A stretch of 64,000 nucleotides of DNA, from assembly GCA_902800435.1 (NCBI GenBank), contig CADCEQ010000002.1, positions 1 through 64,000 of the forward strand, in the 5' to 3' direction. The notes under the pieces were generated by a model that had not been told where the DNA came from, did no database searches, and was given only the letters and a program-made list of their open reading frames with translations. Shown piece after piece: positions 7,949 through 16,886 of this stretch. Position numbers and translations under genes: made by a program. The DNA is from an uncultured Prevotellaceae bacterium. GTDB taxonomy: Bacteria > Bacteroidota > Bacteroidia > Bacteroidales > Bacteroidaceae. Position 1 is the stretch's first letter. Each line of letters starts with the position of its first letter.

Positions 7949-8144
7949 ATAAGGGGCGGCAGGCAGGAACGGGCATAGCGGCGCCTTTCTCCCCGTATGT
8001 CGCCGCCTTGCTCCCTGCTTCACGCCGCCCTGCTCCCCGCTTGCCTGCGCCTTTCTCCCTGTAACTCCGCATCACATGCGTATCATATTACACCATTTTA
8101 TGCAAAAAGACGGCGAAAAGTGACGGATTGTCAGATTTTTGCCG

Positions 8145-8152
8145 TAACTTTG
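8145..8152 (+). promoter_or_regulatory. -7 element of argD
   Basis: TAACTTTG followed by CACC, 28 bp before argD. It suggests argD-proC and the genes after them are transcribed separately from argR-argC. No ARG box was found here. Confidence 0.6.
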
Positions 8153-8180
8153 CACCCGATTATCATTAAACGAGACGACA

Positions 8181-9320
8181 ATGAAACTATTTGACGTATA
8201 CCCCCTGTTCGACGTGAACATCGTGAAGGGACAGGGCTGTAAGGTTTGGGACGACAAGGGCCAGGAGTATCTGGACCTGTACGGCGGTCACGCCGTTATC
8301 TCGATAGGCCACTCTCACCCGCACTATATCAAGAAGGTGACAGAGCAGCTGCAGAAGCTCGGGTTCTACTCGAACTCCGTCATCAACAAGCTGCAGGTGG
8401 AGCTGGCCGAAAGGCTGGGCAAGGTCAGCGGCTACGACGACTACCAGCTGTTTCTCATCAACAGCGGCGCCGAGGCCAACGAGAACGCCCTGAAGCTCGC
8501 ATCGTTCAAGACGGGCAACACCCGCGTGCTCAGCTGCGAGAAGGCTTTCCACGGCCGCACGTCGCTGGCTGTCGAGGTGACCAACAACCCGAAGATTGTG
8601 GCACCCATCAACGACAACCACCACGCAAGGTTCCTGCCGCTGAACGACCTGGAGCCTTGGGTCCGCGAACTGTCGAAGGGTGGTGTGGCTGCCGTCATCC
8701 TGGAGTGCATCCAGGGCGTGGGCGGCATCCAGATGGCCACGCCGGAGTTTGCCCAGGGACTGGCCTATGCCTGCAAGCGCTACGGAGCGGTGCTCATCTG
8801 CGACGAGATACAATGCGGCTACGGCCGGAGCGGTAAGTTCTTCGCCCACCAGTGGCTTGGCATCAAGCCCGACATCATCACCGTGGCCAAGGGCATTGCC
8901 AACGGATTCCCGATGGGCGGTGTGCTGATTTCGCCGGAGTTTGAGCCGGTCTACGGACAGCTCGGCACGACGTTTGGCGGCAATCACTTAGCCTGCGCAG
9001 CCGCCCTGGCTGTGCTCGACGTGTTCGAGGACGAGGGCATCGTTGAGAACGCCCGCGTGGTGGGCGACTACCTGATGGAGGGCATCCGGGGCATCGGCAG
9101 CTCGCACATCAAGGAGGTGCGCGGCCGCGGACTGATGATCGGCATCGAGCTCGACATGCCCCACGCCATGGTGCGCAAGCCGCTCATCAAGCACGAGCAC
9201 TGCTTCACGGGCTGTGCCGGGCAGAACATCCTGCGCCTGTTGCCGCCGCTGTGCCTGACGAAGGCCGAGGCCGACGACTTCATCGAGAGACTGATAAGAG
9301 TAAAACCAGAAGAAGATTAG
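8181..9320 (+). CDS. argD: acyl-ornithine aminotransferase ArgD
   Basis: 379 residues, class III PLP aminotransferase. Visible signatures: GGHAVISIGHSHP (about 36-48), NSGAEANENALKLA (about 94-107), the cofactor-contact segment LICDEIQCGYGRSG (about 211-224) and the PLP lysine in VAKGIANGFPMGG (lysine about 240). It transfers the amino group to the acyl-glutamate semialdehyde, giving N-acyl-ornithine. In this order the acyl group may be succinyl. Followed by proC after 3 bp, so arginine and proline genes are translationally close. Confidence 0.92.
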   Translation: MKLFDVYPLFDVNIVKGQGCKVWDDKGQEYLDLYGGHAVISIGHSHPHYIKKVTEQLQKLGFYSNSVINKLQVELAERLGKVSGYDDYQLFLINSGAEANENALKLASFKTGNTRVLSCEKAFHGRTSLAVEVTNNPKIVAPINDNHHARFLPLNDLEPWVRELSKGGVAAVILECIQGVGGIQMATPEFAQGLAYACKRYGAVLICDEIQCGYGRSGKFFAHQWLGIKPDIITVAKGIANGFPMGGVLISPEFEPVYGQLGTTFGGNHLACAAALAVLDVFEDEGIVENARVVGDYLMEGIRGIGSSHIKEVRGRGLMIGIELDMPHAMVRKPLIKHEHCFTGCAGQNILRLLPPLCLTKAEADDFIERLIRVKPEED

Positions 9321-9323
9321 AAT

Positions 9324-10106
9324 ATGAAGATAGCAATGATTGGCGCTGGCGCCATGGGTGGCGCCACCGTCGAGGGCCTCATCAAGGGCCAGATGTTCAA
9401 GAACGAGGACATCACCGTCAGCGACCCGTCGGCCGCCGTGCTCGACAAGTTTGAGAAGATGGGCGTCTGCGTAACGACCGACAACAAGCTGGCCGCCGAG
9501 ACGGCCGACGTGGTATGCGTGGTGGTCAAGCCCTGGCTCGTGGAGCGCGTACTGACCGACATCAAGCCCGAGCTTGACCCGAAGCGGCAGATTCTCATCG
9601 TGATTGCCGCCGGCGTGAAGTCGGAGTGCATCCAGCAGTGGTTGGGCGAGCAGTGCCCGCCGCTGTTCCTCGTGATTCCGAACATTGCCATTGCCGAGAT
9701 GGCCTCGATGACGTTCATCGTCCCGTGTGCTGCTGTAGTACAGCAGCATACAGAACTGGTGGAGCGGATGTTCGGAGAGATGGGCACGACGCTCATTATC
9801 GACGAGGCACACCTGGCGGCTGGCACGACGCTGGCCTCCTGCGGCATTGCCTACGCCATGCGCTATATCCGGGCTGCCTCCGAGGGCGGCGTGGAGCTGG
9901 GCTTCAAGGCCGACGACGCCAAGAAGATTGTGATGCAGACGATGAAGGGCGCCGTGGAGCTGCTCGAAGCCAGCGGCCTGCACCCCGAAGCCGCCATCGA
10001 CCTGGTGGCGACGCCTGGCGGCGTAACCATCAAGGGTCTGAACGAGATGGAGCATGCCGGCTTCACATCGAGCGTGATACGCGGGCTGAAGGCGGGACTG
10101 CGATGA
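9324..10106 (+). CDS. proC: pyrroline-5-carboxylate reductase ProC
   Basis: 260 residues. N-terminal Rossmann motif IGAGAMGGA at residues 6-14; C-terminal family signature VATPGGVTIKGLNEME near residues 229-244. It reduces pyrroline-5-carboxylate to proline with NAD(P)H. It lies 3 bp after argD and upstream of proB and proA, so the window holds the complete proline pathway from glutamate. Confidence 0.93.
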   Translation: MKIAMIGAGAMGGATVEGLIKGQMFKNEDITVSDPSAAVLDKFEKMGVCVTTDNKLAAETADVVCVVVKPWLVERVLTDIKPELDPKRQILIVIAAGVKSECIQQWLGEQCPPLFLVIPNIAIAEMASMTFIVPCAAVVQQHTELVERMFGEMGTTLIIDEAHLAAGTTLASCGIAYAMRYIRAASEGGVELGFKADDAKKIVMQTMKGAVELLEASGLHPEAAIDLVATPGGVTIKGLNEMEHAGFTSSVIRGLKAGLR

Positions 10107-10145
10107 TATCGCAGCATAGAAGGACTAACATTAAGAAACACAGAT

Positions 10146-10703
10146 ATGGACGAGCAACTGAAACAGATAGGCGAGCGGCTGCGCGGACTGCGCGACGTGC
10201 TCGACATTCCGGTGAGCGAGATGGCCGAGACCATCGGCATCTCAGCTGAGAAGTATGAAAAGATAGAAAGTGGCGAGCTGGACATCACCATCTCGAACCT
10301 GATGAAGATTGCCAAGAAGTACGGCGTGTCGACGGAGGAGCTGATATTCGCCGAATCGCCCCACATGAAGTCGTACTACGTGACGCGCAAGGGGCAGGGC
10401 ATGTCGATAGAGCGTACGAAGGCCTACAAGTACCAGTCGCTGGTCGGCGGCTTCGTAAACCACAAGGCCGATGTATTCATCGTGACCGTCGAGCCAAAGC
10501 CCGGTGCCCGCACCATCTACAAGAACTCGCATCCCGGTCAGGAGTTCAACCTCGTGCTTGAGGGACAGATGGAGCTCTACATTGGCGGCAAGACCATCGT
10601 GCTCGACGAGGGCGACAGCATCTATTTCGACGCAACGAAGCCCCACGGCATGCTGGCTGTCGGCGACAAGGCGGTCAGATTCTTAGCATTCACAGTAGAA
10701 TAA
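10146..10703 (+). CDS. XRE-cupin transcriptional regulator
   Basis: 185 residues. An N-terminal helix-turn-helix of the XRE type (about residues 6-62, with VSEMAETIGISAEKYEKIESG) is followed by a cupin beta-barrel (about 110-185, with HPGQEFNLVLEG and DEGDSIYFDATKPHGM, giving candidate metal-binding His/Glu). It starts 39 bp after proC and ends 11 bp before the acyl-CoA synthetase, so it probably responds to that enzyme's substrate or product. This pairing is widespread in Bacteroides. Confidence 0.85.
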   Translation: MDEQLKQIGERLRGLRDVLDIPVSEMAETIGISAEKYEKIESGELDITISNLMKIAKKYGVSTEELIFAESPHMKSYYVTRKGQGMSIERTKAYKYQSLVGGFVNHKADVFIVTVEPKPGARTIYKNSHPGQEFNLVLEGQMELYIGGKTIVLDEGDSIYFDATKPHGMLAVGDKAVRFLAFTVE

Positions 10704-10714
10704 ACTAGACAAAT

Positions 10715-12382
10715 ATGGTAGAAAGATTTTTGAAGCAGACGTCGTTCACGTCTGTTGAGGATTACAACAAACACCTGGAGTTCATCATTCCCGAGAACTT
10801 CAACTTCGCCTACGACGTGATGGACGAGTGGGCCAAGGAAAAGCCCGACGGGCTGGCCCTGCTGTGGACCAACGACCAGGGCGAGGAGATACGCACGACG
10901 TTTGCAGAGCTGAAGGAGCAGTCGGACCAGGCGGCGTCTTACCTGATGTCGCTCGGCATCGGCAAGAACGACCCCGTGATGCTCATTCTGAAGCGCCGCT
11001 ATGAGTGGTGGGTGGTGATGCTCGCCCTGTGCAAGATTGGCGCCATCGTCATCCCGGCCACCCACATGCTGACGAAGAAAGACATTATTTACCGCAACAC
11101 CCGCGCCTCGGTGAAGGCCATCATCTGCGTCGACGACCCCTACGTGGTCAGCCAGATACAGGCCGCCAAGGACGACAGTCCGACGGTCAAGCAATACATC
11201 ACCATTACCGACCACGGCAAGCCCATCCCCGAGGGCTTCCACGACTACCAGACGGAGATTCAGCAGGCACCGAAGTTCCAGCGCCCCGCCTTCGTCAATA
11301 CCAACGACGACACGATGCTGATGTACTTCACCAGCGGAACCAGCGGCGAGCCGAAGATGGTGGCCCACGACTACCTCTACGCTATGGGCCACCTGACGAC
11401 GGGCGTCTTCTGGCACAACCTGCACGAGGGCTCGCTCCACCTCACCGTGGCCGACACGGGCTGGGGCAAGGCCGTCTGGGGCAAGTTCTACGGACAATGG
11501 TTCGCCGGCGCTACGGTCTTCGTGTTCGACCACGAGAAGTTCAACGCCGACACGCTGCTGCGCCAGATGGAGAAATACCACGTGACGAGCTTCTGCGCCC
11601 CGCCGACCATCTACCGCTTCATGATTCGCGAGGACCTGTCGAAGTACGACCTGTCGTCGCTCGAATACTGCACCACCGCCGGCGAGGCCCTGAACCCCGC
11701 CGTGTTCGACAAGTTCAAGGAGAAAACCGGCATCCAGATGATGGAAGGCTTCGGACAGACTGAGACCACCATGACGCTGGGCACCTTCCCCTGGATGACG
11801 CCGAAGCCCGGCTCGATGGGCATTCCCAACGCGCAGTATGACATCGACCTGATGCGTGCCGACGGCACCTCGTGCGAGGATGGTGAAAAGGGTGAGATTG
11901 TGGTCCGCGTAGGCGACAAGAAGCCCATCGGACTGTTCAAGGAGTACTACCGCGACGAGGAAAAGACGCGCGAGGCTTGGCACGACGGCTACTACCATAC
12001 GGGCGACATGGCCTGGCGCGACGAGGACGGCTACTACTGGTTTGAGGGCCGCATCGACGACGTCATCAAGTCGTCAGGCTACCGCATCGGCCCGTTCGAG
12101 GTGGAGTCGGCGCTGATGACTCACCCCGCCGTCGTGGAGTGCGCCATCACCGGCGTTCCCGACGACATCCGCGGCATGGTGGTCAAGGCCACCGTCGTGC
12201 TCGGCAAGGAGTGGAAGTCGAAGGCTGGCGACGAACTGGTAAAGGAGCTGCAGCAGCACGTCAAGAAGGTAACCGCACCTTATAAATATCCGCGTATCGT
12301 GGAGTTCGTCGACGAACTGCCGAAGACCATCAGCGGCAAAATCCGCCGCGTGGAGATTCGCCAGAAGGATGCGGAGAAGTGA
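10715..12382 (+). CDS. AMP-forming acyl-CoA synthetase
   Basis: 555 residues, ANL superfamily. The ATP-binding P-loop is YFTSGTSGEPKM (about 203-214); the adenylate motif is EGFGQTETT (about 346-354); the hinge and C-terminal core are GRIDDVIKSSGYRIGPFEVE (about 447-466), and the catalytic lysine is in the closing segment PKTISGKIRR (about 538-547). It activates a carboxylic acid to acyl-AMP and then acyl-CoA. The nearest kinds are medium-chain or acetate/propionate-type synthetases; the substrate cannot be read off. Probably controlled by the XRE-cupin gene just upstream. Confidence 0.85.
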   Translation: MVERFLKQTSFTSVEDYNKHLEFIIPENFNFAYDVMDEWAKEKPDGLALLWTNDQGEEIRTTFAELKEQSDQAASYLMSLGIGKNDPVMLILKRRYEWWVVMLALCKIGAIVIPATHMLTKKDIIYRNTRASVKAIICVDDPYVVSQIQAAKDDSPTVKQYITITDHGKPIPEGFHDYQTEIQQAPKFQRPAFVNTNDDTMLMYFTSGTSGEPKMVAHDYLYAMGHLTTGVFWHNLHEGSLHLTVADTGWGKAVWGKFYGQWFAGATVFVFDHEKFNADTLLRQMEKYHVTSFCAPPTIYRFMIREDLSKYDLSSLEYCTTAGEALNPAVFDKFKEKTGIQMMEGFGQTETTMTLGTFPWMTPKPGSMGIPNAQYDIDLMRADGTSCEDGEKGEIVVRVGDKKPIGLFKEYYRDEEKTREAWHDGYYHTGDMAWRDEDGYYWFEGRIDDVIKSSGYRIGPFEVESALMTHPAVVECAITGVPDDIRGMVVKATVVLGKEWKSKAGDELVKELQQHVKKVTAPYKYPRIVEFVDELPKTISGKIRRVEIRQKDAEK

Positions 12383-12401
12383 GAAGTGAAAAGTGAAGAG
12401 T
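12374..12401 (+). repeat. short GAGAAGTGA/AAAGTGAA repeat at a gene junction
   Basis: About three 8-bp units begin inside the last codons of the synthetase gene and run to just before the next start. Purine-rich on the mRNA strand. Confidence 0.7.
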
Positions 12402-12408
12402 TAAGCAG

Positions 12409-12870
12409 ATGAAACGAAACATCTTCCTGGGTGCGATTGCAATAGCAGCAGCGGTGGCTGGTTACTTCATCCCTGCCGTCATCGTATTATTGGTAGCTGC
12501 TATTATCAATCTCATACAGCGTAGATGGGGCTCGGATGTCAACGAAGCCCCCAAACCGTCAGAAATGACTGTTGACGAGCTCACTGCACAGTACGGCGAG
12601 CCCGAGGACGTGATACTTCTAAATGCAGCACGCGCCAATGAGGCGTTGGGAGTCATACTCGCTTACAAGGCCTTTCTCGTTGTGGAAGGACGCCGTATCG
12701 ACAAGCGCGACATCACCGGCGTCACCTTCAACAACAGCGGTACGCCCTACGCTCCTGGCGAATATCAAGTCATCATCGCCACATCAAGTCAGGGCTATCT
12801 CCACGTGAACGCGGGCTACGACGCCGCCTGGACGAAGGACGTGGCAGAAGAAATCAAAAAGAATCTGTAA
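12409..12870 (+). CDS. small membrane-anchored protein of unknown function
   Basis: 153 residues. Residues 5-35 form one long or two short hydrophobic segments, followed by RRW, so the remainder is probably cytoplasmic. Residues 50-153 are a soluble domain with alternating strands (ILAYKAFLVVEGRRID, EYQVIIATSSQGYLHV). I do not recognise a family. It sits between the acyl-CoA synthetase and proB, with only 7 bp to proB, so it is cotranscribed with the proline genes. Confidence 0.6.
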   Translation: MKRNIFLGAIAIAAAVAGYFIPAVIVLLVAAIINLIQRRWGSDVNEAPKPSEMTVDELTAQYGEPEDVILLNAARANEALGVILAYKAFLVVEGRRIDKRDITGVTFNNSGTPYAPGEYQVIIATSSQGYLHVNAGYDAAWTKDVAEEIKKNL

Positions 12871-12877
12871 AGGAGAA

Positions 12878-13648
12878 ATGAAACGAATCGTTGTAAAGAT
12901 AGGCTCGAATGCGCTGACACGCCCCGACGGGCGGCTCGACGTGACGCGCATGTCGGCGCTGGTCGACCAGATAGCCTGGCTGCGCCAGCACGGCTGCGAG
13001 GTGATACTCGTTTCGTCGGGAGCCGTGGCCTGCGGGCGCCGCGAGCTTGACAATGTTGACCACGAACTGGACTCCGTGGAGCAGCGACAGCTGTTCTCAG
13101 CTCTCGGGCAGGCCAAGCTCATCGGACTCTACTACGACCTGTTCCGCGAGTACCACATCCACGTCGGACAGGTGCTGACGATGAAGGAGAACTTCGAGCC
13201 GGGCGAGCAGTACCGCAACCAGCGTGCCTGCATGACCGTGATGCTGGAGAACAACGTGCTGCCCATCGTCAACGAGAACGACACGGTTTCTGTCACCGAG
13301 CTGATGTTCACCGACAACGACGAGCTCAGCGGGCTCATCGCCCAGATGATGCAGGCCGACACGCTCGTGCTGCTGTCGAATATCGATGGCATCTACACCG
13401 GCAACCCCAGTGATCCGCAGTCGCGGCTCATCAAAGAGGTGGCGCCCAATACCGACCTCACGGAATACATCCAGACGGAGAAGAGCTCGGCCGGACGCGG
13501 CGGCATGCAGTCGAAGTACGCCACCGCCACGAAGATTCAGCAAGCCGGCATCCGCGTCGTCATTGCCAATGGCAAGCGCGAGAACGTGCTCGTCGACCTG
13601 ATGGATCATCCAGAAACCACACCACACACATTATTCAAATGCAGTTAG
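12878..13648 (+). CDS. proB: glutamate 5-kinase ProB (no PUA domain)
   Basis: 256 residues: only the amino acid kinase domain, without the C-terminal PUA domain found in longer ProB proteins. Motifs: VVKIGSNAL at 4-12, VSSGAVACG near 48-56, NENDTVS near 130-136, [12 protein letters not shown] near 167-178 and the closing [12 protein letters not shown] near 207-218. It phosphorylates glutamate to gamma-glutamyl phosphate. The stop codon overlaps the proA start by 10 bp, indicating coupled translation. Confidence 0.92.
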   Translation: MKRIVVKIGSNALTRPDGRLDVTRMSALVDQIAWLRQHGCEVILVSSGAVACGRRELDNVDHELDSVEQRQLFSALGQAKLIGLYYDLFREYHIHVGQVLTMKENFEPGEQYRNQRACMTVMLENNVLPIVNENDTVSVTELMFTDNDELSGLIAQMMQADTLVLLSNIDGIYTGNPSDPQSRLIKEVAPNTDLTEYIQTEKSSAGRGGMQSKYATATKIQQAGIRVVIANGKRENVLVDLMDHPETTPHTLFKCS

Positions 13649-14880
13649 AAGAGACTTTCAAAAGAGTGAAGCAGGCCAGCAAGACGCTGGCACTGCTTAC
13701 CGACCAGCAGCGTAACGACGTGCTGAATGCCGTTGCCGACGCTATCATAGACAACAAGGCAAGAATCCTCGAGGCCAACGCCCAGGACCTGGCCAAGATG
13801 GACAAAAGCAACCCGCTCTACGACCGGCTGCAACTCACGGAGAAGCGGCTGCAGGACATTGCCGCCGACATGCGCAACGTTGCTACCCTACCCTCGCCTC
13901 TCGGACACATCACCAAGCAGAAGACGCTGCCCAACGGGCTGCGCCTCTGCCGCGTCAGCGTTCCCTTCGGCGTCATCGGTATGATCTACGAGGCCCGGCC
14001 TAACGTCACCTACGACGTGTTCTCATTGTGCTTTAAGAGCGGCAACGCCTGTGTACTGAAGGGGGGACGCGACGCCGTCGCCTCGAACGAGGAAGGCGTG
14101 GCGGTGATTCATGAGGTGCTGGCCAAATTCGGTGTCAACCCCGATGTGGTGACTCTGCTGCCCGCTACCCATGAGGCTACGGGCGAGATGCTCAACGCCG
14201 TGGGCTATGTCGACCTCTGCATACCCCGTGGCGGCCGCAAGCTCATCGACTTCGTCCGCGACACGGCCCGCATCCCGGTCATCGAGACGGGTGCCGGCGT
14301 GGTGAACACCTACTTCGACAAGGACGGCGACCTGGAGATGGGCAAAGCCATCGTCAACAACGCCAAGACGCGCCGCGTCTCAGTCTGTAACGCCCTCGAC
14401 TGCCTGCTAGTTCATCTAGAGAGACTAGATATACTAGGTCAACTAGTCAGCCCGCTGGCCGTGAAGAACGTCACCATCTATGCTGACGAGCCTGCCTTCG
14501 CCGCCCTCGAAGGCAAGTACCCCTACCTGGAGCACGCCACCGCCGAGAGCTTCGGCACGGAGTTTATGGACTACAAGCTGGCCATTAAGACCGTCGGCTC
14601 GTTGGACGAGGCTTTGGCCCACATCGACGAGAACGGCAGCGGCCACAGCGAAGCCATCATTACGCAGGACGAACAGACCGCCCGTAAGTTCCAGGCTCAC
14701 GTCGACGCTGCCTGCGTCTACTGGAACGCGCCGACCAGCTTCACCGACGGCGCACAGTTCGGCCTCGGTGCCGAGATAGGCATCTCCACACAGAAACTCG
14801 GCCCCCGCGGTCCGATGGCCTTGGAGGAGATTACGACCTATAAATGGCTGATTGAAGGCGAAGGCCAGACGCGGCCTTAG
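13639..14880 (+). CDS. proA: gamma-glutamyl phosphate reductase ProA
   Basis: 413 residues, aldehyde dehydrogenase superfamily. The glycine-rich segment and the catalytic cysteine region [15 protein letters not shown] (about 244-258) are present, as is the C-terminal [13 protein letters not shown]. It reduces gamma-glutamyl phosphate to the semialdehyde, which cyclises for ProC. Codons 257-271 are odd: CTA, a codon rare in the neighbouring genes, recurs every third codon, giving L-x-x-L-x-x-L, because the DNA is a 9-bp repeat beginning CTAG. In other ProA proteins this stretch varies in length, so the insert is probably tolerated. Confidence 0.93.
   Translation: MQLEETFKRVKQASKTLALLTDQQRNDVLNAVADAIIDNKARILEANAQDLAKMDKSNPLYDRLQLTEKRLQDIAADMRNVATLPSPLGHITKQKTLPNGLRLCRVSVPFGVIGMIYEARPNVTYDVFSLCFKSGNACVLKGGRDAVASNEEGVAVIHEVLAKFGVNPDVVTLLPATHEATGEMLNAVGYVDLCIPRGGRKLIDFVRDTARIPVIETGAGVVNTYFDKDGDLEMGKAIVNNAKTRRVSVCNALDCLLVHLERLDILGQLVSPLAVKNVTIYADEPAFAALEGKYPYLEHATAESFGTEFMDYKLAIKTVGSLDEALAHIDENGSGHSEAIITQDEQTARKFQAHVDAACVYWNAPTSFTDGAQFGLGAEIGISTQKLGPRGPMALEEITTYKWLIEGEGQTRP
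14407..14451 (+). repeat. CTAG-led 9-bp repeat inside proA
   Basis: CTAG occurs at 14407, 14416, 14425, 14434 and 14443, exactly 9 bp apart, with variable bases between. It is in frame with proA codons 257-271. Confidence 0.95.
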
Positions 14881-15413
14881 TATTTCTCCCAGAGCCGCTC
14901 CTCGAGGAAGCGCTCCACAGCCCGGCGAATGGACGTCAGTCCGAAGTCTGCCGGGTTGACATCTTCAACAGGAATCCACAGGCAGTCGGCGGCATCGTCG
15001 GCTGCCTTTGGTTCAGCGTCGTCGCCGACACGCACCAGGAAGTCGGCATCGAGCGTGTGGATGACCATTCCGCTATACAGATACTGGTTGGGCACCGAGA
15101 ACAGATAGGTCACCTCGTCTACCTCCAAGCCCGTCTCCTCCTTGATTTCACGGCGCATACCTTCCTCAACAGTCTCATACATATCGACGAAGCCACCCAC
15201 GAGGTCGAGCGTGCCCTTGGCGGGCTCTTTCCCCCGATGGGCCACAAGCAGCTCGTTACGGCTGTTCAGGATGAAGGCTGCCGTTGCCGCCGACGGATTG
15301 GCATAATACACGAAGCCGCAGTCCTGGCACTGCTTGCTCTTGAAGTTATGCTCCGTCCAGCGGGCACTGCCGCACACCGGACAGAACTTGAATTTCTCTA
15401 ACGGATGTCCCAT
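14877..15413 (-). CDS. Nudix hydrolase with N-terminal zinc ribbon (NudC-like)
   Basis: 178 residues from the ATG at 15413, chosen because the zinc ribbon CPVCG (about 11-15) and CQDCG (about 28-32) starts right after it. The Nudix box runs from [16 protein letters not shown] (about residue 73) to EIKEETGLE. Fold and ribbon suggest a NADH pyrophosphatase/decapping or ADP-ribose type hydrolase; the substrate is not determined. It starts 2 bp after the sialate esterase stop and its stop overlaps the proA stop on the opposite strand. Confidence 0.85.
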   Translation of the reverse strand: MGHPLEKFKFCPVCGSARWTEHNFKSKQCQDCGFVYYANPSAATAAFILNSRNELLVAHRGKEPAKGTLDLVGGFVDMYETVEEGMRREIKEETGLEVDEVTYLFSVPNQYLYSGMVIHTLDADFLVRVGDDAEPKAADDAADCLWIPVEDVNPADFGLTSIRRAVERFLEERLWEKY

Positions 15414-15415
15414 TT

Positions 15416-16867
15416 TCACCAATTGTCTGTACGGAAGGGGAACAGCGGCAGATTGGCGCCGTTCTTCACATTGCCCAACTGGAAGTTGCGGAAACAATAG
15501 CGCACGGCCACAGGCTGCCTGACCTCGGGACTTGTCACGATGATTGCCTCGTCCCAGTAGCCACCGCCGGGCTGCCAGAAGTGCTGCGCACGGGCAGGAT
15601 GGAACACACGGTCAGCACCGGCCACCTCGAAGCCTGCTATCTGCTCAAAGGGAGCGTCGGCATGGTAGTTGTCCTGGAGGTGAATGAAGACGGTGTCGCC
15701 TTTGACCGTCATATCCTTATACCTCGAACTCTTGTAGAGCACCTGCCCGAAGCCATAGTCGCGGTTCAGCGCCGTCCAGGCCAGCCGCTCGCCCACCTGC
15801 TGCTTTTGCGCCGGGTGTATCTGTGTCGTCTCGTAGGGGTAGACCAGGTCGTTGGTGCAAACCAGCGAACTGTTGGGTATCATCTCCGCCGCCCGCTGCT
15901 GCTGTTCGCGGAGCAGCGCACCCTGCGTACCGTTCACGTCGTCGTAGTGGTAGGGTGCTATCTCGACGAAGTAGAACGGAATCTCGCCCAAGGCAAACTG
16001 CTGGCGCCACTGCTCAACGAGCAGCTTCAGCCGTTCGGAATACTGGTTGCCAGGGTCGCCGACGTTCGAGCAGCCCTGATAGAACAGGATGCCCTTCACC
16101 GTACTGTTCAGGATGGGATTGAACGTGCCGTTGCCCCAGACCAGCGCCCGATGGTAGTCCCATTCCGGCTTGAAGGCCACGATGCCGGCCGAGTCGGTAG
16201 GCTCCTTGGTGTGCCGCTGCAGGTTCTCCTTCGTCAGCCAGCTCTCCACGCGCGAGCCGCCCTTGTTGGCCTCGATGATGCCAATGGGGATGTCCAAGGC
16301 CTGGTGCAGCGTGCGGGCAAAGAAGTAGCCCGTGGCCGAGAATTCGCTTACCGTCTGCGACCCGCACTCACGCCACTCGCACTGCGCATCAGCCTGAGGC
16401 TCCATGCGCATGATGCTCGGCACCTTCACGCTGCGCACGGCACGGTGGTTGCGGGCATCGACGACCGCCTGGTTATAGCCCTCGACGGGACAGCCCCAGA
16501 AGCCCTTCACGGGCATCTCCATATTCGACTGACCGGCGCACACCCACACCTCGCCGCTCAAGACGTTGCGGATGGTCAGCGGACCGTCGCCGTCGTCGAA
16601 GGTCAGCGTCAGCGGCTCATACGATGCCTTCGGTGTCCTGACCTTAGCTATCCACGCGCCGTCCCCAGCGGCCTTCACCGTCGTGACATCACTGCTCCAC
16701 GACGTCATCACCTTCACCTGGGCGCCGGGCTTGGCCCAGCCCCAGAGGCGGGCCTCCGTCAGCTGCTGCAACACCATGTTGTCGCCTACGAGGTGCGACA
16801 ACCTTACCTTTGCCTGTGCCGACAAAGCCGCAAGGGCCATCAGCGCCAGGAAGAGTCTCTTCTTCAT
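15416..16867 (-). CDS. sialate O-acetylesterase family protein (SASA domain)
   Basis: 483 residues from the ATG at 16867, where a Sec signal peptide (MKKRLFLALMALAALSAQA) begins. The SGNH-hydrolase type nucleophile motif is VCAGQSNMEMPV (about 105-116), and the later GNGTFNPILNSTVKGILFYQG and the closing H-containing segment match the SASA family. It should remove acetyl groups from sialic acid or from plant glycans in the periplasm. No sialic acid catabolic genes are nearby, so the hemicellulose alternative is open. It follows the Ro60 gene by 19 bp. Confidence 0.85.
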   Translation of the reverse strand: MKKRLFLALMALAALSAQAKVRLSHLVGDNMVLQQLTEARLWGWAKPGAQVKVMTSWSSDVTTVKAAGDGAWIAKVRTPKASYEPLTLTFDDGDGPLTIRNVLSGEVWVCAGQSNMEMPVKGFWGCPVEGYNQAVVDARNHRAVRSVKVPSIMRMEPQADAQCEWRECGSQTVSEFSATGYFFARTLHQALDIPIGIIEANKGGSRVESWLTKENLQRHTKEPTDSAGIVAFKPEWDYHRALVWGNGTFNPILNSTVKGILFYQGCSNVGDPGNQYSERLKLLVEQWRQQFALGEIPFYFVEIAPYHYDDVNGTQGALLREQQQRAAEMIPNSSLVCTNDLVYPYETTQIHPAQKQQVGERLAWTALNRDYGFGQVLYKSSRYKDMTVKGDTVFIHLQDNYHADAPFEQIAGFEVAGADRVFHPARAQHFWQPGGGYWDEAIIVTSPEVRQPVAVRYCFRNFQLGNVKNGANLPLFPFRTDNW

Positions 16868-16886
16868 ATATTCAATGATTATCGTT

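Noticed and set aside
8187..8987. 266-codon minus-strand open frame within argD
   Set aside because: Shadow of argD, no motif, no promoter or ribosome site.
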